A stretch of 64,000 nt of DNA from NCBI GenBank assembly GCA_018524725.1, contig JAEUWP010000562.1, positions 62,001-126,000 on the forward strand. Direction: 5' to 3'. Of the stretch, positions 1 through 12,250 are shown in pieces. Source of the stretch: Podaxis mareebaensis. Taxonomy: Eukaryota > Basidiomycota > Agaricomycetes > Agaricales > Agaricaceae. Both the position numbers and the translations under genes were made by a program. The notes below the pieces were generated by a model that searched no databases, had not been told where the DNA came from, and worked only from the letters and a program-made list of their open reading frames with translations. The first letter of the stretch is position 1. Every line of letters starts with the position of its first letter.

Positions 1-374
1 TTCGACAAAACATGCAAAATTCCCAGAAAATTAATGATGGCCATACCGGCTTTACGCTATGTGCCATCCTCCCGCCAAAGAAGGCCAAGAGCAAAAGCCA
101 GAACGCGTTAATACCTCTAACGGGCGGCTAAGGAAAACCCGATTCAACCTCAAACAATCTACCTGGCGGCTGGGATTACCAAAAAAAACGACGTGGCTTT
201 GACTCGTGCGGCCGTGCCACCTCGAACTCTAACCCTGACCAATTGGTGGTTCGGGATCAATTATTGGGGTCCATTGAGTGCTTCTTTGTCAGGCATCTTG
301 TCCGCATCTCGTGGTGGCTCTCACGCGGAGACTAAGCCTGTCTGATGCACAGTTTGCCGCTCCGTCCCGGGCCA

Positions 375-384
375 GAATAAAAGG
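375..384 (+). promoter_or_regulatory. TATA-like element upstream of the Kre9-like gene
   Basis: An A/T-rich GAATAAAAGG motif lies about 155 bases before the first ATG of the next gene, followed by pyrimidine-rich sequence up to the start codon. That layout is common in basidiomycete promoters. The call rests on position and composition only. The rest of positions 1-537 shows no coding signal. Confidence 0.3.
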
Positions 385-537
385 TTGAAGCGGTTGGAAA
401 CTGGTTGTTATCACGCTTTCACGACTTCCCCTTGCGTTGTCTCCTCTCCATCCGCCTTGTCAGAGTGACTGTCCCTCCCTTTCCTTACACCACACTCCTT
501 CAACACTCGCTTAAACTACCTTTTTGAAGCTATAACC

Positions 538-1386
538 ATGATCATGAACATGCGCCTCATCTCCTTTGCTACTGTCCTTCAAGCCCTCGTGGTTTTCCTC
601 GTCGCTGTTACCCAAGTTCAAGCTGGGCCTCTGTCCCTTCAAAGGAGGAAGAATTTGGATGTTTTCGTCCCGAGGATTATTGAGCCTACTGCATCCTCGG
701 TTTGGAGTGCTGGTGCAGTGGAACAAGTTGTTTGGTAAGTCTTCAGTTGTCTTGCTTTTTGGGTGATTCGCATGGCTGCTGGAATGCATACCATCTTTAA
801 TTGATGAGTTGTCCCGTCTTTTGGGGGTCTTATTAGCGTTGTCTGCCTGGGTAAATATATACATCAGATGCTGATCGACAACCAGGGATACATCCAACGC
901 TCCATCGAGCATTTCCAACCAAGGACATGTCGTTTTGAAGTCCGGTAAGTTTGTCTGATTGCTATATATGTCTCGTTAACTAATTAGGGGTTGTCCTTCC
1001 ATTGAAGCTCCTATTGGTGATGCCAAACCGATCTGGAAACATTTGGCTGGCCCGTTCAACTTGACAACTGGTCAAGTCAATGTGACTGTCCCTTCGGACA
1101 TGGTTACGGGACAGTACAAAATCATTCGTGAGTGATGGATTCCTTTGCAGTGACAAAGATGGCTGAACATTCCTGTCCAGTATTTGGTGACTCTGGAAAC
1201 GAGAGTGACGAGTTCCATCTCGACGGCGTCGAGCCTTCGCCTGAAGATGAACAAAACTCGGATGCCTCTGACAGCTCCGACCCATTGGGCGATGACGACT
1301 CCCAGACGCCCTCCACCGAGGAAGACTCGACAACCAAACATCCTCTGGTCGAGAAATTCACCCAGAAATTCAAACTTGCGAACTAG
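538..1386 (+). CDS. Secreted Ser/Thr-rich Kre9/Knh1-like cell-wall protein
   Basis: Four exons (538-734, 886-944, 1008-1127, 1181-1386) join to 193 residues. The first 29 residues form a signal peptide with a hydrophobic core ending near Val-Gln-Ala-Gly. The mature part carries the Kre9/Knh1 N-terminal fold signature: Val-Val-Trp-Asp-Thr-Ser, then Asn-Gln-Gly-His-Val-Val-Leu, and finally Phe-Gly-Asp-Ser-Gly-Asn. These pieces become contiguous only after splicing, which supports the intron model. Members of this family (Ser-Thr-rich, often GPI-anchored) are linked to cell-wall beta-glucan assembly. Here the tail is acidic and Ser/Thr-rich and ends without a hydrophobic GPI signal, so a soluble secreted protein is more likely. 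A second in-frame ATG at 550 is an alternative start. The exact substrate or role cannot be read from sequence. Confidence 0.85.
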
Positions 1387-2733
1387 ACGTTGAGGACTTG
1401 CGACATTTAGTAGCCAACATGTTATAGCATGTAGCATGGATCAGATCTTCACAGAACTTTGGACTTTTCATGTTGAGTAGTTTAGCTCGATACATCCTTG
1501 GTCTTCTTGATGATGACAGTGATGCTTTCTTGGACGCTTTATATAATCGGACTTAGGTTACTTCTGTGGTAGTTGGTTGAATTTTGTATTGTCGTCGTGA
1601 TAATGTTATCGTCACAACACCATGTTGCGCAAGTGTTGCCGGTCCTCGGAGGTACCCAATGCCGCGGACAGAATACCAGGATTGCGTTTGAGAGGCTCTG
1701 TCATCTCCTCTAGTTCCCGTTGTTACGGAGCATTGCTAACGCTCAAAGACTGACATGGGGCGGGGACACAACCACTGTCTAGGAGCACGAGAAGTACGTT
1801 TATCGTCTAGAACTAAGAATGACGCCACACTAGCTGGAAGGCTAAACAAGGTGCCCCAAAGTAGTATCTGCGATTGACAGCCAATTTGGATTTGATTGCC
1901 ATCATTATCCGAACAATGCCAGGTCTGAACCTACAGTATTTCCATTGACCATAACTCCGTCGGTCCATACTTCTCTCGTTTCGCAAGGCCAATACGCTTG
2001 TCGTTGGTGTACCACATTCCTGTGCTGGGAGTTATCACAATATTGCCAGATTTTCATCTCAGGTTTATCCCTCGGACCTGCACAGAGGTATACATAAGAC
2101 AATGATAAGTTTGGCCGGACTGAATATCATCTTGGAGTTTGCGTAGTGAACCAATCGCCTTCGGCATTTCATTAGGTGAGTCGGATTCCAAATTTCTCAA
2201 TCATCAAATATGTATTCGATAATGCTATATAAGATAGTGCTGAACTATTAAACCACTACGCTAAAATGGATCTTCTATTACACACGTTATGTATCTGGGT
2301 GTATATGTTGAGCAGGGGAAGGTGTGGGGGGAAACGCATGAGTCGTGGCGGCGATAGACATGTACGAAGCAACAGTAGAGTAGGGAAAAATTGGAAATGC
2401 TGATGGCTACAGAGCGGTAGGACGGCGACACATAAAGAGGAATAGCAAGAATAGATATGTAGCTCGTTGACTGTATATAATTCGAAATTCGTAGACGAAA
2501 TAAATATGTCATGAGTCCGGCGAAAACAAGTACAAGACAGATCAGGTGTGGAGCAGAAGGCAAGGGGGCCAGGGGCAGGTCAATCAAAGCAGAAAAAGAA
2601 GAGGGTCACCAAGGGAGAAGGAAAGCAAGCCCAGAAGCCGTATCGAAAGCAAGGTAATTCCAATTCCGAATTAGTAAGTGGAAGAACGTAAGGTTGAATG
2701 TCATTGCTACGAGGGATGGTCTAACAAATCGTC
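1387..2733. other. Intergenic stretch, no gene seen
   Basis: This 1.35 kb between convergent genes holds only short reading frames without family resemblance or a consistent intron chain. It should contain the 3' ends of both neighbouring transcripts. I see no repeats or RNA gene. Confidence 0.5.
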
Positions 2734-5700
2734 TCAGTCCTCGTCTTTTGAGTGTTCTTTGGAATGGTTTTTCTTCAACGAAGCCTTCTTCCGCAAGAAA
2801 CTCTTTCCCACAGAGAGCACGTTGCTTCTTTTCTTTTTCGGTGCAGAATCAGACGGCAAGAAAGCGACGTTCCGGCTGCTTGCCCGTCGCTCAGACAAAT
2901 TACTCTGTAGCCGGCGCATCGCAACTCCATTCTCTTCCGTCGAGAAATCGAATCCACGATGTACAGACCGCGCACCAGTCGACATATCCGTCCGACTTGC
3001 GGAGCGCCAGTCCACAGGCGGCCGAGGTAATGAGGTGACGCTCGTTTGTGAGAGAGCGGATGCTGAGCGAGGGATGAAACCGGAGAACGGTGGGTGCATG
3101 GCGGGATCCTTCGAAAAATCGTAGCTAGGGTCCTTCTTGTGGATGTAGCGGATGATATCGAGGTCACTGGGAATGTAGATGAATTTGTAGGCTTTGGCGA
3201 GATACCGAGGAGTGAGGCAGAGGATGACGACGAGGAACAGCGCAAGCCAGTAGTAGGCAGACTCGAATAGGAAGCGGTTGTTGCCATAAACGACAGTGGA
3301 AAGCCATCTTGTTTGGATTTCGTTGTAAACCGCCTAACCGTGTCTCATCAGTAAACTATGCAGTGCATGCAGGAGTAGGACTTACCGTGTAGACCCACAA
3401 AACTACGTTGCCAATCATCACACAGAAAAACACCCATATAGTCCAGGCACTTGTCTCGAGGCCATTGAAGAAGTTGGCAGCAAAAACGGCACCGAACACC
3501 ATTGTCTAAAAGGAACCGATCAGCAAAGCAATTGCCGGTTTAAGTCCGGGAAACCTACCGTAGAGAATTCGTACAATGAGACCGACCATCCGTCGGTTCG
3601 CGCAGATGTAGTGAAGTATGTGTACAGGACGAAGAAGTAAATAATGGCAGACTATTTAGCGACAAATTAGCTTCCAGACCAACTATAGTCAGCTGGGAAG
3701 AGGAACATACCTGGACAATACCGTCGAACATGTAGATAATGAATTGAATCATGCCAAACCATTTTCCCTTTCGCCCGTACTCGTACAGTTGAGGCAACTC
3801 CATAAGGACAGACGCGTCTATATGCGCCATCAAATCAAGCCACGTCAACCACGGGGGAGCGTAAACCACTCACCAACAATGCGGTCGAACAAACCTATGC
3901 CAATGACGGGGGCAATGGTCCAGAATGAGTTCCAGAACAGAAGATACGTATACTCAAATACACTGTCATCACTCATTAGCATCGAAACCTGAGCAAAAGA
4001 ACAAACCACTCACTAGTGAGAGCTCCAGCCACAGTAGATCTGGAACCACCATAGTACGCCAATACACACAATGTTCTTGTAGAAAAAGTTCAAGATCATG
4101 TTGCCATTCCTTGCATAAGACCAGTGTCCATGGACAAGCAACAAACGCTTCAGGAACCGGAACTATAAGAAAACGACGCTCAGTATCAGGCAACCTCCGC
4201 TTAGAGAGGAGGGGTCAAACTCACCTGCCCAACCGCATAATCAGACGAATTGACGGCTTGCAATCCCTCTTCACCACTAATACCCACGCCAACGTCGGCG
4301 GCCTGGATCATGCTAACATCATTTGCACCATCTCCAATTGCAAGCGTCATCGCGCACAATCCGTCCTTTACGAGCTTGACCACAAGCGCCTTTTGTAACG
4401 GCGACGCCCGACAGCATATGACACCTTCGCACATAGTTGACAGACGAAGGAGTAGCGTCTTGTGTTCTTCATCGCTGAAGGCCTATCACAACCGTATGAG
4501 CATCCCCTTCCACTTAACGTACGGATTGAGAGCAACACTTACAACGTCCAAAGCAGCACCATCGATGACCAAAACGAATCCACCAGGTCGATCACCATTA
4601 CCCGCACCGACAATTGACGAAAGCCCAGTCTCGACCCTCCTCAAACCATATAGATCGCCACCTTGTTGTGACCGTTGTCCATGCGTACTCCCAAACCCAT
4701 ATCCTTGGGTAGAACCAGAACTCTGTCGCCGAGAGCCAAGCGAAGGTTTCATCATCGAAGCATCCATCAACATCCCGTGGTCGTCCAAAATACCACTCTC
4801 CGGGAAAAACTCCTGTACCGCATGCACGAGCTGGTTCCACACTGGCCTCGCCGAGTTGTCCACAGATCCTCGTATCACAATGATATTCGAATCTCCAGAT
4901 ATGAGGTTCGTACTGTGCCCGATGGCGATAGCAGTCTCCAGTTTGTCCCCAGTCGCAACCCAGATCTTGATTCCGGCTTTCTTGAGGTCTGCAATGGTTT
5001 CCGGAACGCCGTCTTGTAATTTGTCTTCAATGGCGGTAGCGCCAAGCAGACGGAGGTCTTGTTCGATTTCGGAGGATATGGCTTCGATTTTCTCGTCTCG
5101 GTCCTCGAGGGAGATCGAGGCTTCGTGGTACTTCTCGCTCCAAACTTCGTATTCCTCGTCTATTCATTTTGTCAGCATAAAAGAGTTGAGCCTTATGATG
5201 TACTAGACGCACCTGTAATGACTTTATAAGCCAAAGTAAGCGTCCTCAACCCCTGCCCCGCAAACTCATCCAAATCCCGCTCTGTCGCCTTCCTCAACTC
5301 CTCCGCCTCCTCTCCGCCCCTCCTCAACCGCTCAAAAATCACATTGTCCGCCCCTTTGGTCAACAAGAAGATTCGATCGTCATCCGAATCCATCCTGCGC
5401 ACAATAACACTCATCCTCTTCCTCGTGCTCGTAAATTCGAGGACATTCAACAACTCGTATCGTTCAATCACCTCTTCCCCATGCCCGTCCACCGAAAACG
5501 GCGTCTGTAGCAAGAGAACTTCACGGTCACGTCCGCGGAAGATGAACCCCATATCCGCTGCAGCTTCAACGAGTGCTGATTCGTCGGGTGATTGTGCTTT
5601 GAATTCCATCGCGCCGGTTTCGGGGTCGACTGCTGTGAGAACCGTGTGACAGAGTGCTAGGACCGTAAAGAATCCATTGAGGTGTCGTGCGTGAGCTGCA

Positions 5701-7973
5701 TTGGGAGAATTGGGTTCGGCATGGACAGCCAGCTGGAGGTCGTGTGCAAGGTCTGCATCGTGGAAGTGTTTGGTGATTTTAACGGGTCTGTTTTCCAGAG
5801 GATCTAGAACACCAGGGCCACTGGGACCGGTAGGATGCGCAGCGTGTGGATTGGGGTGGAGAGGTGATGGCCGTCGAGGGGGTGAATGATTCTGAACCGC
5901 CGTCGATGAACCAGAGGACCTAATATCGGAAAGTGGGATATCCTCGGTCGGAGGCCATACAGATTTCTTGCTAAGGATTTCGGCTTCTTTGAAGATCTTA
6001 GCCTCATCGTCGAGAACAGGTGGCGACTTCTTCGCCCCCTCTATGCCCTCTTCATCGTCCCCGTTATATACTTTTCCACCAATTGTACATTTCCGGAAAA
6101 CCATGGAGTTCTATACGATCACGGGTGGTTAGCTCGAGCCTAAAACCCAAAAGGCAAAATATATCCCGACGAACCTGAGTCAAGGTCCCAGTCTTGTCCG
6201 AGAAAATATACTCGATTTGCCCGAGGTCATCTGACAAGTTCCAACTGCGTGCCAACGTCGGTTGTCCCGTTTTCTCATAGTACATCTCGGAATCAAAGTA
6301 AATGAACGCTGCTTGACATGTCCGCACAAACTCAATTGAGATGTACAAGGAAATTGGCACAATGTTCTGGAACCTGTGAAAAAAATAAAACCGTCAACGT
6401 CGAGATCATTCCAGCCTAAAATGGGCTTCGAGGAAATCGCCACATACGTAATGAGTGCGAACACGAAAGTGACCAGACCATTTACAGACGGGTTATCACC
6501 ACCATGGTCTGCGCCATATAACCACAAAGCGCCTCTGGGATAGTACCGATGTTGTAGCACGGAGTCAAGGACACCACATATAATTGCCATAATCGCCAAC
6601 AGAACAAGATTGAGGAATCTAACAACCCCAAAATAACAAATCAACATCAACAGTAGCCCAAGAAAAGGAAATAATGATGACATACACTTGAGGATTCATT
6701 TGCCGCTCCACTTTACTCCGCTTCGATGGCGTCCCGCCGGCATTCATCACGATCCTTGTGTCCTCTCCGGTGTACAGCACAATCCCAATCACCCATCCAG
6801 TATTCCTAAGAATGGATCCACGTAGCAGCATCATCTGCATATCAATGGGGAACACATCCTTGCCCACGCGCACCGCAGCATTGAGTTTGTACATATTCGT
6901 TTCCGGTTTATCACAATCAACTCGGAACGAGTTGTGCGGAGATGCGCAATCGGTTGCACTTCGGATATGGGTGAGCGCAGCCACGGCATGACGCGACTTG
7001 AGGTTAGTCTCCCCATCGAGGTTCTTAGTCTCGACATATGCAACGTTCTCGTCTTCCGAAGTCGAACAGATAAGCACATCAGCGGGGATAGACTCGTTAT
7101 CCATGATCTTGACGAAATCGCCGACACGCACGTCTTCCCATATCGTCTTCTTCCAATGCGGCCGAGATGAGTCGTCATCATGATGTCCGAATAGGTGAAG
7201 GTGACGTGGATGGCGGTCCTCGCTCTGTAGGTCCTCTTCACCAGTATTCCTGCGTGGCGGTTGCTGTTGCTGCTGCGGATCATCATATTCCACACTCGTA
7301 TCCTCCTCCACCTGCGGACTCGTGACTCCCTTCAACTCCTCCCCAGTTGAGCTATTTTTAATCCGCCTCGATTTCCCGCTCTTCGGCTTGTGCACAATCC
7401 CCCTAACGAACGTCCTCGCCTTCGGCGCCGTCGCATTCGGATTGACCCAATTCCCGCCGGCCAACACCCGCACAAGTGAATGATTCACCCTCCGATCCGA
7501 CTGATGCCGCTTGACATCCTCATACGCATCCTTCGCCGCTGTAATAGACAGTACAATGATCAACGGCAGTAAGACGAGTCCAGGGGATATTGTCGAGAAT
7601 TTGTTGAAGAACTGTAGAATCGCAATTCCGAGGAAGAAGCTAGAGGTAGATAGTTATGGTTAGGTTTAATAAAGGCTGTGCATAGGAGTGCTCACATGTT
7701 CGCAATACGCCTGAACTGCTCGAGGAGGTTCCTCGGGATGAATGTGATGATGGTGTACTTGGAGGTGATGACTTGATTCGAGGCGTAGACATGATCCTTC
7801 TTAACCCTGCCTTTGTTGTCGAAGTAGTCCTGAGGAAGGTTCTCGTTGACAAAGACAGTGCGTTGGGGCCCGGGTAGTTTCTTGCGGGAAAAGAGTTCCT
7901 CAACCTTAAAGGCAGCGAGCTTGTCATACCAACGCACAAAGGCAGGAGGAGGGCGTGGAGGGGAAGAAGGCAT
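2734..7973 (-). CDS. P4-ATPase phospholipid flippase, Dnf-like
   Basis: This is a multi-exon gene (first exons 7973-7696, 7639-6686, 6618-6448, 6373-6175, 6110-5213; at least twelve in all) coding for roughly 1,500 residues. P4-ATPases move phospholipids from the outer to the inner membrane leaflet using ATP, with a Cdc50-type partner. Visible landmarks in order: the M4 segment with Pro-Ile-Ser-Leu, the phosphorylated Asp-Lys-Thr-Gly-Thr (Asp about residue 527), the hinge motif Gly-Asp-Gly-Ala-Asn-Asp, several C-terminal membrane segments, and a basic tail with Arg-Gly-Phe-Asp-Phe and Asn-Leu-Ser-Glu-Arg-Arg. The tail motif fits the Dnf1/Dnf2 branch better than Drs2 or Neo1, but subfamily assignment needs a tree. 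The long acidic/Ser-rich insert between the transduction strands (7400-7150) is a fungal feature. No break was seen. A paralogue sits at the right edge of the window. Confidence 0.93.
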
Positions 7974-8417
7974 GATGGGGAAGGGTCAGAGGAGCATAGA
8001 AGTAGTCGAATATAGTGGAAGGATCGCTAGAGAGTGCTGACACATCTCCATCACACCACAACTCAAACACTCATGTTTTATGCATCCCTATTCGTGGTCC
8101 CCGCTCAGCTTTTCACATCCGCCGTCCTCGGGCCTTTGACGTCAACGGCATCGACTGGCTATTTTCCGAATGGGGAAATGAGTGTCATCAATTGGAGGGT
8201 ATGATTACTCGACAACAAGAAGAAACAAACACAAGGTAGCCTAAATGAAGGTCGGCAGAAAATAGAACTAGTTCCAGGCTTCGAATCCAACGGCAAGGAG
8301 AAGGGTATCAGGTATATTATTTTGGGCCTGCTCATACTAGTAGTGAGCAATCACATTCTCACCCACGCCAGCTTACGTCTACTCACGCGTACAGGAATAT
8401 CAAGAAAAAGGCACCGT

Positions 8418-10074
8418 TCACTGGGCCTGCTGGGGAGGGCGTTGCTGTACTCCGTCCTTAAGCGCCAAAAGCTGCTTCGAACGGAACGCCTCGTAATGAA
8501 TTTGCGCAGTGGTCTCAATGAGGTCCTGCAGGTGCGTGCGTGTGAGGAAGTTGCGCAAGTTCACAAATTCGCAGTGGTTAGGGTCCTCGACATTAACCAC
8601 ACCCCAGCGGTTCCTGCGACCACGGACAGGCTTGCCGTCAATTACAACGTTGTTCTCGGATCCGACAACGGCGAATGGAATAATCGCCTATCAACCGCCT
8701 AATTAACCGACGTTCCGACCAGGTAGGAAGGCACTCACCCTGATCGACTCATTCAACTGAACTTCCTCTTCATCATCTTCATCGGTATCGAAGGGGTAGA
8801 GGCGAATGTTATGGAACACGAGCTCTTCGCGGATCTACACCACCCGAAATCAACATTCAAAGAACAACACGTCCAAGACATAAATCTGCGCACCTTGGCC
8901 TTGAAACGGTCACGCTCCTCCAAAGTCAAGCTGTCACTCTTCGCAATAACCGGAACAACATTGACGACGTCACTCAATTTCTTCATCACAATAACGTCGA
9001 CGGGGCGAAGGCTGTGGCCCGTGGGGTTGATGAAGTACAAGCAGCAATGAATACGAGTGTCCTGGATATAACGCTCACGTTGAGCAGTCAATTCTTTGCG
9101 CAGGTACGCAGAGTGTTGGTCTTTGATATATTTGATGATCGGGTCCCAACTGATCATTGCATGCCATCAGTTTCCTTCAAGTCGGTATCAGAAGCAAAAC
9201 CAACGCACCATCCCTCGTTGTTAATCTGGTCACCGTATCCAGGGGTATCAACGATATTCAAACGGAGTTTGACACCGTTCTCGACGATGACTGGACACAG
9301 GAGTCAAGAGTTAGCGTCAGCACTCAGGAGAAAAAAATTAAAAAGTAATATAAAATTCAAAGTTTGCCAGATTTAAGCCAAAGCAGACAGGGATTTGGGA
9401 AAGTGACTTCCCACGCCGCATCTGCCTTCGGTGGGCACTACACGCCAGGACAGTAGCCACAGCAAGGCAAACCGCATCCACACTTCCGAAAATGGTGGAG
9501 TCCTCTGCTAGCGCCAACGACCACAAGATACAACATCGCCCCAAGGCCAAAACCAAGACATAACACTCACCATGGGAAGCAGCCTGAATCTCCGTTGTCT
9601 GTCTCACAGGCTCATCAGCCTGAAGACGGCCCTTCGAGTCGATAAGGTGCGACGCGAAAATCGTGTTGATGAGCGTCGACTTGCCCAATCCAGTCTGGCC
9701 TATAAAACGGCAAAACGCAAAAACGCACAAGACCGTCAGCATATATGCACCCTAAACTGTATATTGACGCGTAGCTCGCGTGTTTCAGGTCGAGAAAAAC
9801 ATCCTTAGTGCCGTCCCAGCCTCTGAGGGGACCGTTGCCATGCATTTACGTCCACCTCATACGATCAAACAATACCGCCGTGTCCAACCCACCCTTCCTT
9901 CCACCTCCACTCACCCACACAACGGCCCCCGCAACATAAGAAAAGAGTAGGACACTCACCAACGACAATAACATTGAACTGGAAGCCGCGCTTCAAGAGC
10001 TTGTGCTCGATTTGCTGGGTGATAGAATCGAAACCGACATAGGATTGCGCGCGGATTTCTTCAGTGGTAGCCAT
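8418..10074 (-). CDS. cdc10: Septin, Cdc10 type
   Basis: Six exons (10074-9960, 9699-9571, 9290-9209, 9149-8894, 8834-8739, 8687-8418) give 315 residues, the usual Cdc10 size. Septins are GTP-binding proteins that assemble into rods and filaments at septa and hyphal tips. The N-terminus (Tyr-Val-Gly-Phe-Asp then Gln-Ile-Glu-His) is the Cdc10 hallmark. G1 is Gly-Gln-Thr-Gly-Leu-Gly-Lys-Ser-Thr, interrupted by the first intron just before it. G3 is Asp-Thr-Pro-Gly-Tyr-Gly-Asp and G4 is Ala-Lys-Ser-Asp. The septin unique element follows near residues 240-290. The C-terminus ends soon after in a short Gln/Pro tail without a coiled coil, as expected for Cdc10 rather than Cdc3, Cdc11 or Cdc12. Reading frame and splice sites are intact. 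Confidence 0.95.
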
Positions 10075-10852
10075 TGGACTATGTACTAGAAGACAAAGGG
10101 TGCAGTGTGAAGTAAAAAGGAAGGCAGGAAGGGAAGGAAGAGCTGGCTGGAGGGCTGGCTCGCTGGCGTGTACACTATTAAGTTTCGAACGACTTCCAAA
10201 TTCGCTTGCGTAAATTTGGGTTATACAAATAGATGTAAACAATCCCTCCTTCTTGTGGTGGCTACCAGGCGGATTTCAGGTTGCTTGGCCTGCGTTATGG
10301 TAGGGTAGAAGTATGAGCGATTTTGCAGTCGTGCACACCCATTTTCTGGTCCATACGATTTTTTCATAAATTTCCGAAAATTTCTGCTTGACCCCTACAC
10401 CGCCAACAAACTTCACACCAGGAGGATCACCCGTCACACCCTCCTAATTAAAATAAATCATCTCCTTAACGTCCAGCCAACGCTGGCATAGTTAAAACCA
10501 AAAGCAAATAACGCAGTGCTATTACATTCTATTCATGTACAAACTTCACTTGATTACTCGTATATTCCGCCAAAAGTCGACTTTTCTTCTTCTACTGTTG
10601 CCCGTCACCGTCCGACTCTATCAAAAACGCTTCCCACCAGGGCCCCACATCGCCATTCTATCCCACCCTAATACACCCACACCCACGATCACGGGTCTCC
10701 ACTCGTACTTGAATTGAATTTCCCTGGACTCTCGATTCTTCGTTCGTGAGGAAAGAGCGCAAAGTCGGCGAGCCCTCTAAAGTTCGGAGCCCAACCTGCC
10801 AGAACAAAAGGAAAACATGTCTCAGCATATATATTCCCGAATGCCCAATAAC
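10075..10852. other. Septin promoter region and spacer before Aha1
   Basis: About 0.78 kb lies between the septin start and the Aha1 stop codon. It is rich in CT/GA stretches near the septin start and A/T-rich further away. No open frame resembles a protein. It probably carries the septin promoter and the Aha1 3' end. Confidence 0.45.
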
Positions 10853-12250
10853 TTATTTAGAGGAAGGAGTGGAAGAGAGGTAAGGTATCGAAAATGCTGC
10901 GGCAAGGACAAGCGTCGCAATGATGACAGCCGGAAGGTACGATGGAGAGGTAGGTTTCGAAATGTCGGCGTCAGTGCCTGCTGAACGCTTATCCGATCGT
11001 TTTGGTGATTGCGATGTATGTCTTGGAGGAATGTAGGATGATTCAGGAACGATGAGTTCTACATACCCAATTGATTTGAGACCATGGATACTGGCACGGG
11101 GATCAGTGTCATCATTCTTATAACAACGCAACGAAGGACTCACTAGTAACCCTTAAGATTCCTCTCAATTTCATCCTCCGATCCCAAAGGCACACCACTC
11201 AACGACCAAGTAACCTTCGTCGAATCAGTCGACTGGTCAAATGTGGTCGCAAGGGTAGCATAGTGCCCACTAGGCCACGTCGGCGAATTCAAAGTCCAAG
11301 TCTGCACGATCCTCTTCCCTTGCTCAAGAGAAACATACTTCCCCTTGACACCACCACCAAAGAGTGAGTATTCCGTATCCGGTGTCGCAGCGGAAACCGC
11401 GGCAGCACGAGTCCACGAAGGAATCCTCTTCTCATCAGTGAGAAGGCTGTACAGGTCGTCTGCGGCAGCTTGGAAAGTAGCCGAAACGGTCACGGTGGTA
11501 GTGTTTACAGTAGCCCCAGCACCACTACGGATAGGTTGCGAAAGTGCCGAACGCGCTACGGACGCAGCGGGCTTCTCGGCTGGCGTGGAAGGAACAGGTG
11601 TACCAGTCCGGCTTGGCTCTGCACTGACAGTGAGGTCCTTGCCATGAGTATCGATGATGGCTTGAGGGAACGCTGCGAGCTTAGCCTCGATAGCCGGAGG
11701 TAGACTCTTCTTAGCCAAAGCATAAACCGCGTCGACTTCAGGAGAAGAAGACGTGCGAAGAGACCATTCATACTACCAGAGTATAGTTATGCCAGCGAAG
11801 CAAAGATTCAGCATGCGCCGAACGCGAAGGAATCGGGGAAGGAGAGGTGAACGTACAGCGAACTCAGAAAGCTTGTCGCAGATGATCTCGTGTGATACTT
11901 CTGGGATGGTCAAAGAACCTTTGACATCCGTTCCGTCACTAGTCTTTCCGGTCCATGACAGTGAAACACGCGTATCGAAAATAGTGATGAGTCTAAACGG
12001 GAGCGAAGACAGGGAAGCGGTCAAAGACAATTAGAAATATGAAACGCTATGAAGAGCTCACGTACTTGGACTTTCTCTGGCCAAGCTCAATATCCCCGTC
12101 GACATCATCCACAGCCGAGATGCTAGCAGTCTCGCCATTGTCGCCAGTCACAGAGATGGTGGTGAGCTCGCATTTCATCCACTCCGTGCCCCATTTTGTA
12201 ATGTTCTTGTTCTTCCAGTGCCAGTTTGCGGTAGAAGGGGGGAGAGCCAT
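10853..12250 (-). CDS. aha1: Hsp90 co-chaperone Aha1 with C-terminal membrane segment
   Basis: Four exons (12250-12066, 11992-11857, 11772-11144, 11090-10853) give 395 residues. Aha1 binds Hsp90 and stimulates its ATPase. The N-terminal domain starts with the Asn-Trp-His-Trp-Lys motif needed for stimulation. An Ala/Pro/Ser-rich linker follows, then an AHSA1/Bet v 1-like domain with Thr-Val-Ser-Ala-Thr-Phe, Trp-Thr-Arg-Ala, and the closing helix Tyr-Tyr-Ile-His-Gly-Leu-Lys. Ordinary Aha1 stops about ten residues after that helix. Here the same exon continues for about 70 residues through a Ser/Arg/Pro-rich linker into a hydrophobic stretch of roughly 20 residues (near 10930-10870), ending in Ser-Ser-Lys. 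It looks like a tail anchor. The frame is continuous from the conserved helix, so the extension is not a splicing guess. See findings. Confidence 0.92.

Noticed and set aside
1905..2102. Minus-strand frame with a faint lectin-like Lys-Ile-Trp-Gln-Tyr-Cys string
   Set aside because: Only a few residues resemble a beta-trefoil lectin; no repeats of the motif and no splice-compatible neighbours.
2775..3287. 170-residue minus-strand frame overlapping the flippase 3' exon
   Set aside because: It is an alternative phase of the P4-ATPase tail exon. The correct phase shows the conserved tail motifs.
4250..5206. 318-residue plus-strand frame
   Set aside because: It lies antisense to conserved flippase exons containing the Gly-Asp-Gly-Ala-Asn-Asp motif, so it is a shadow frame.
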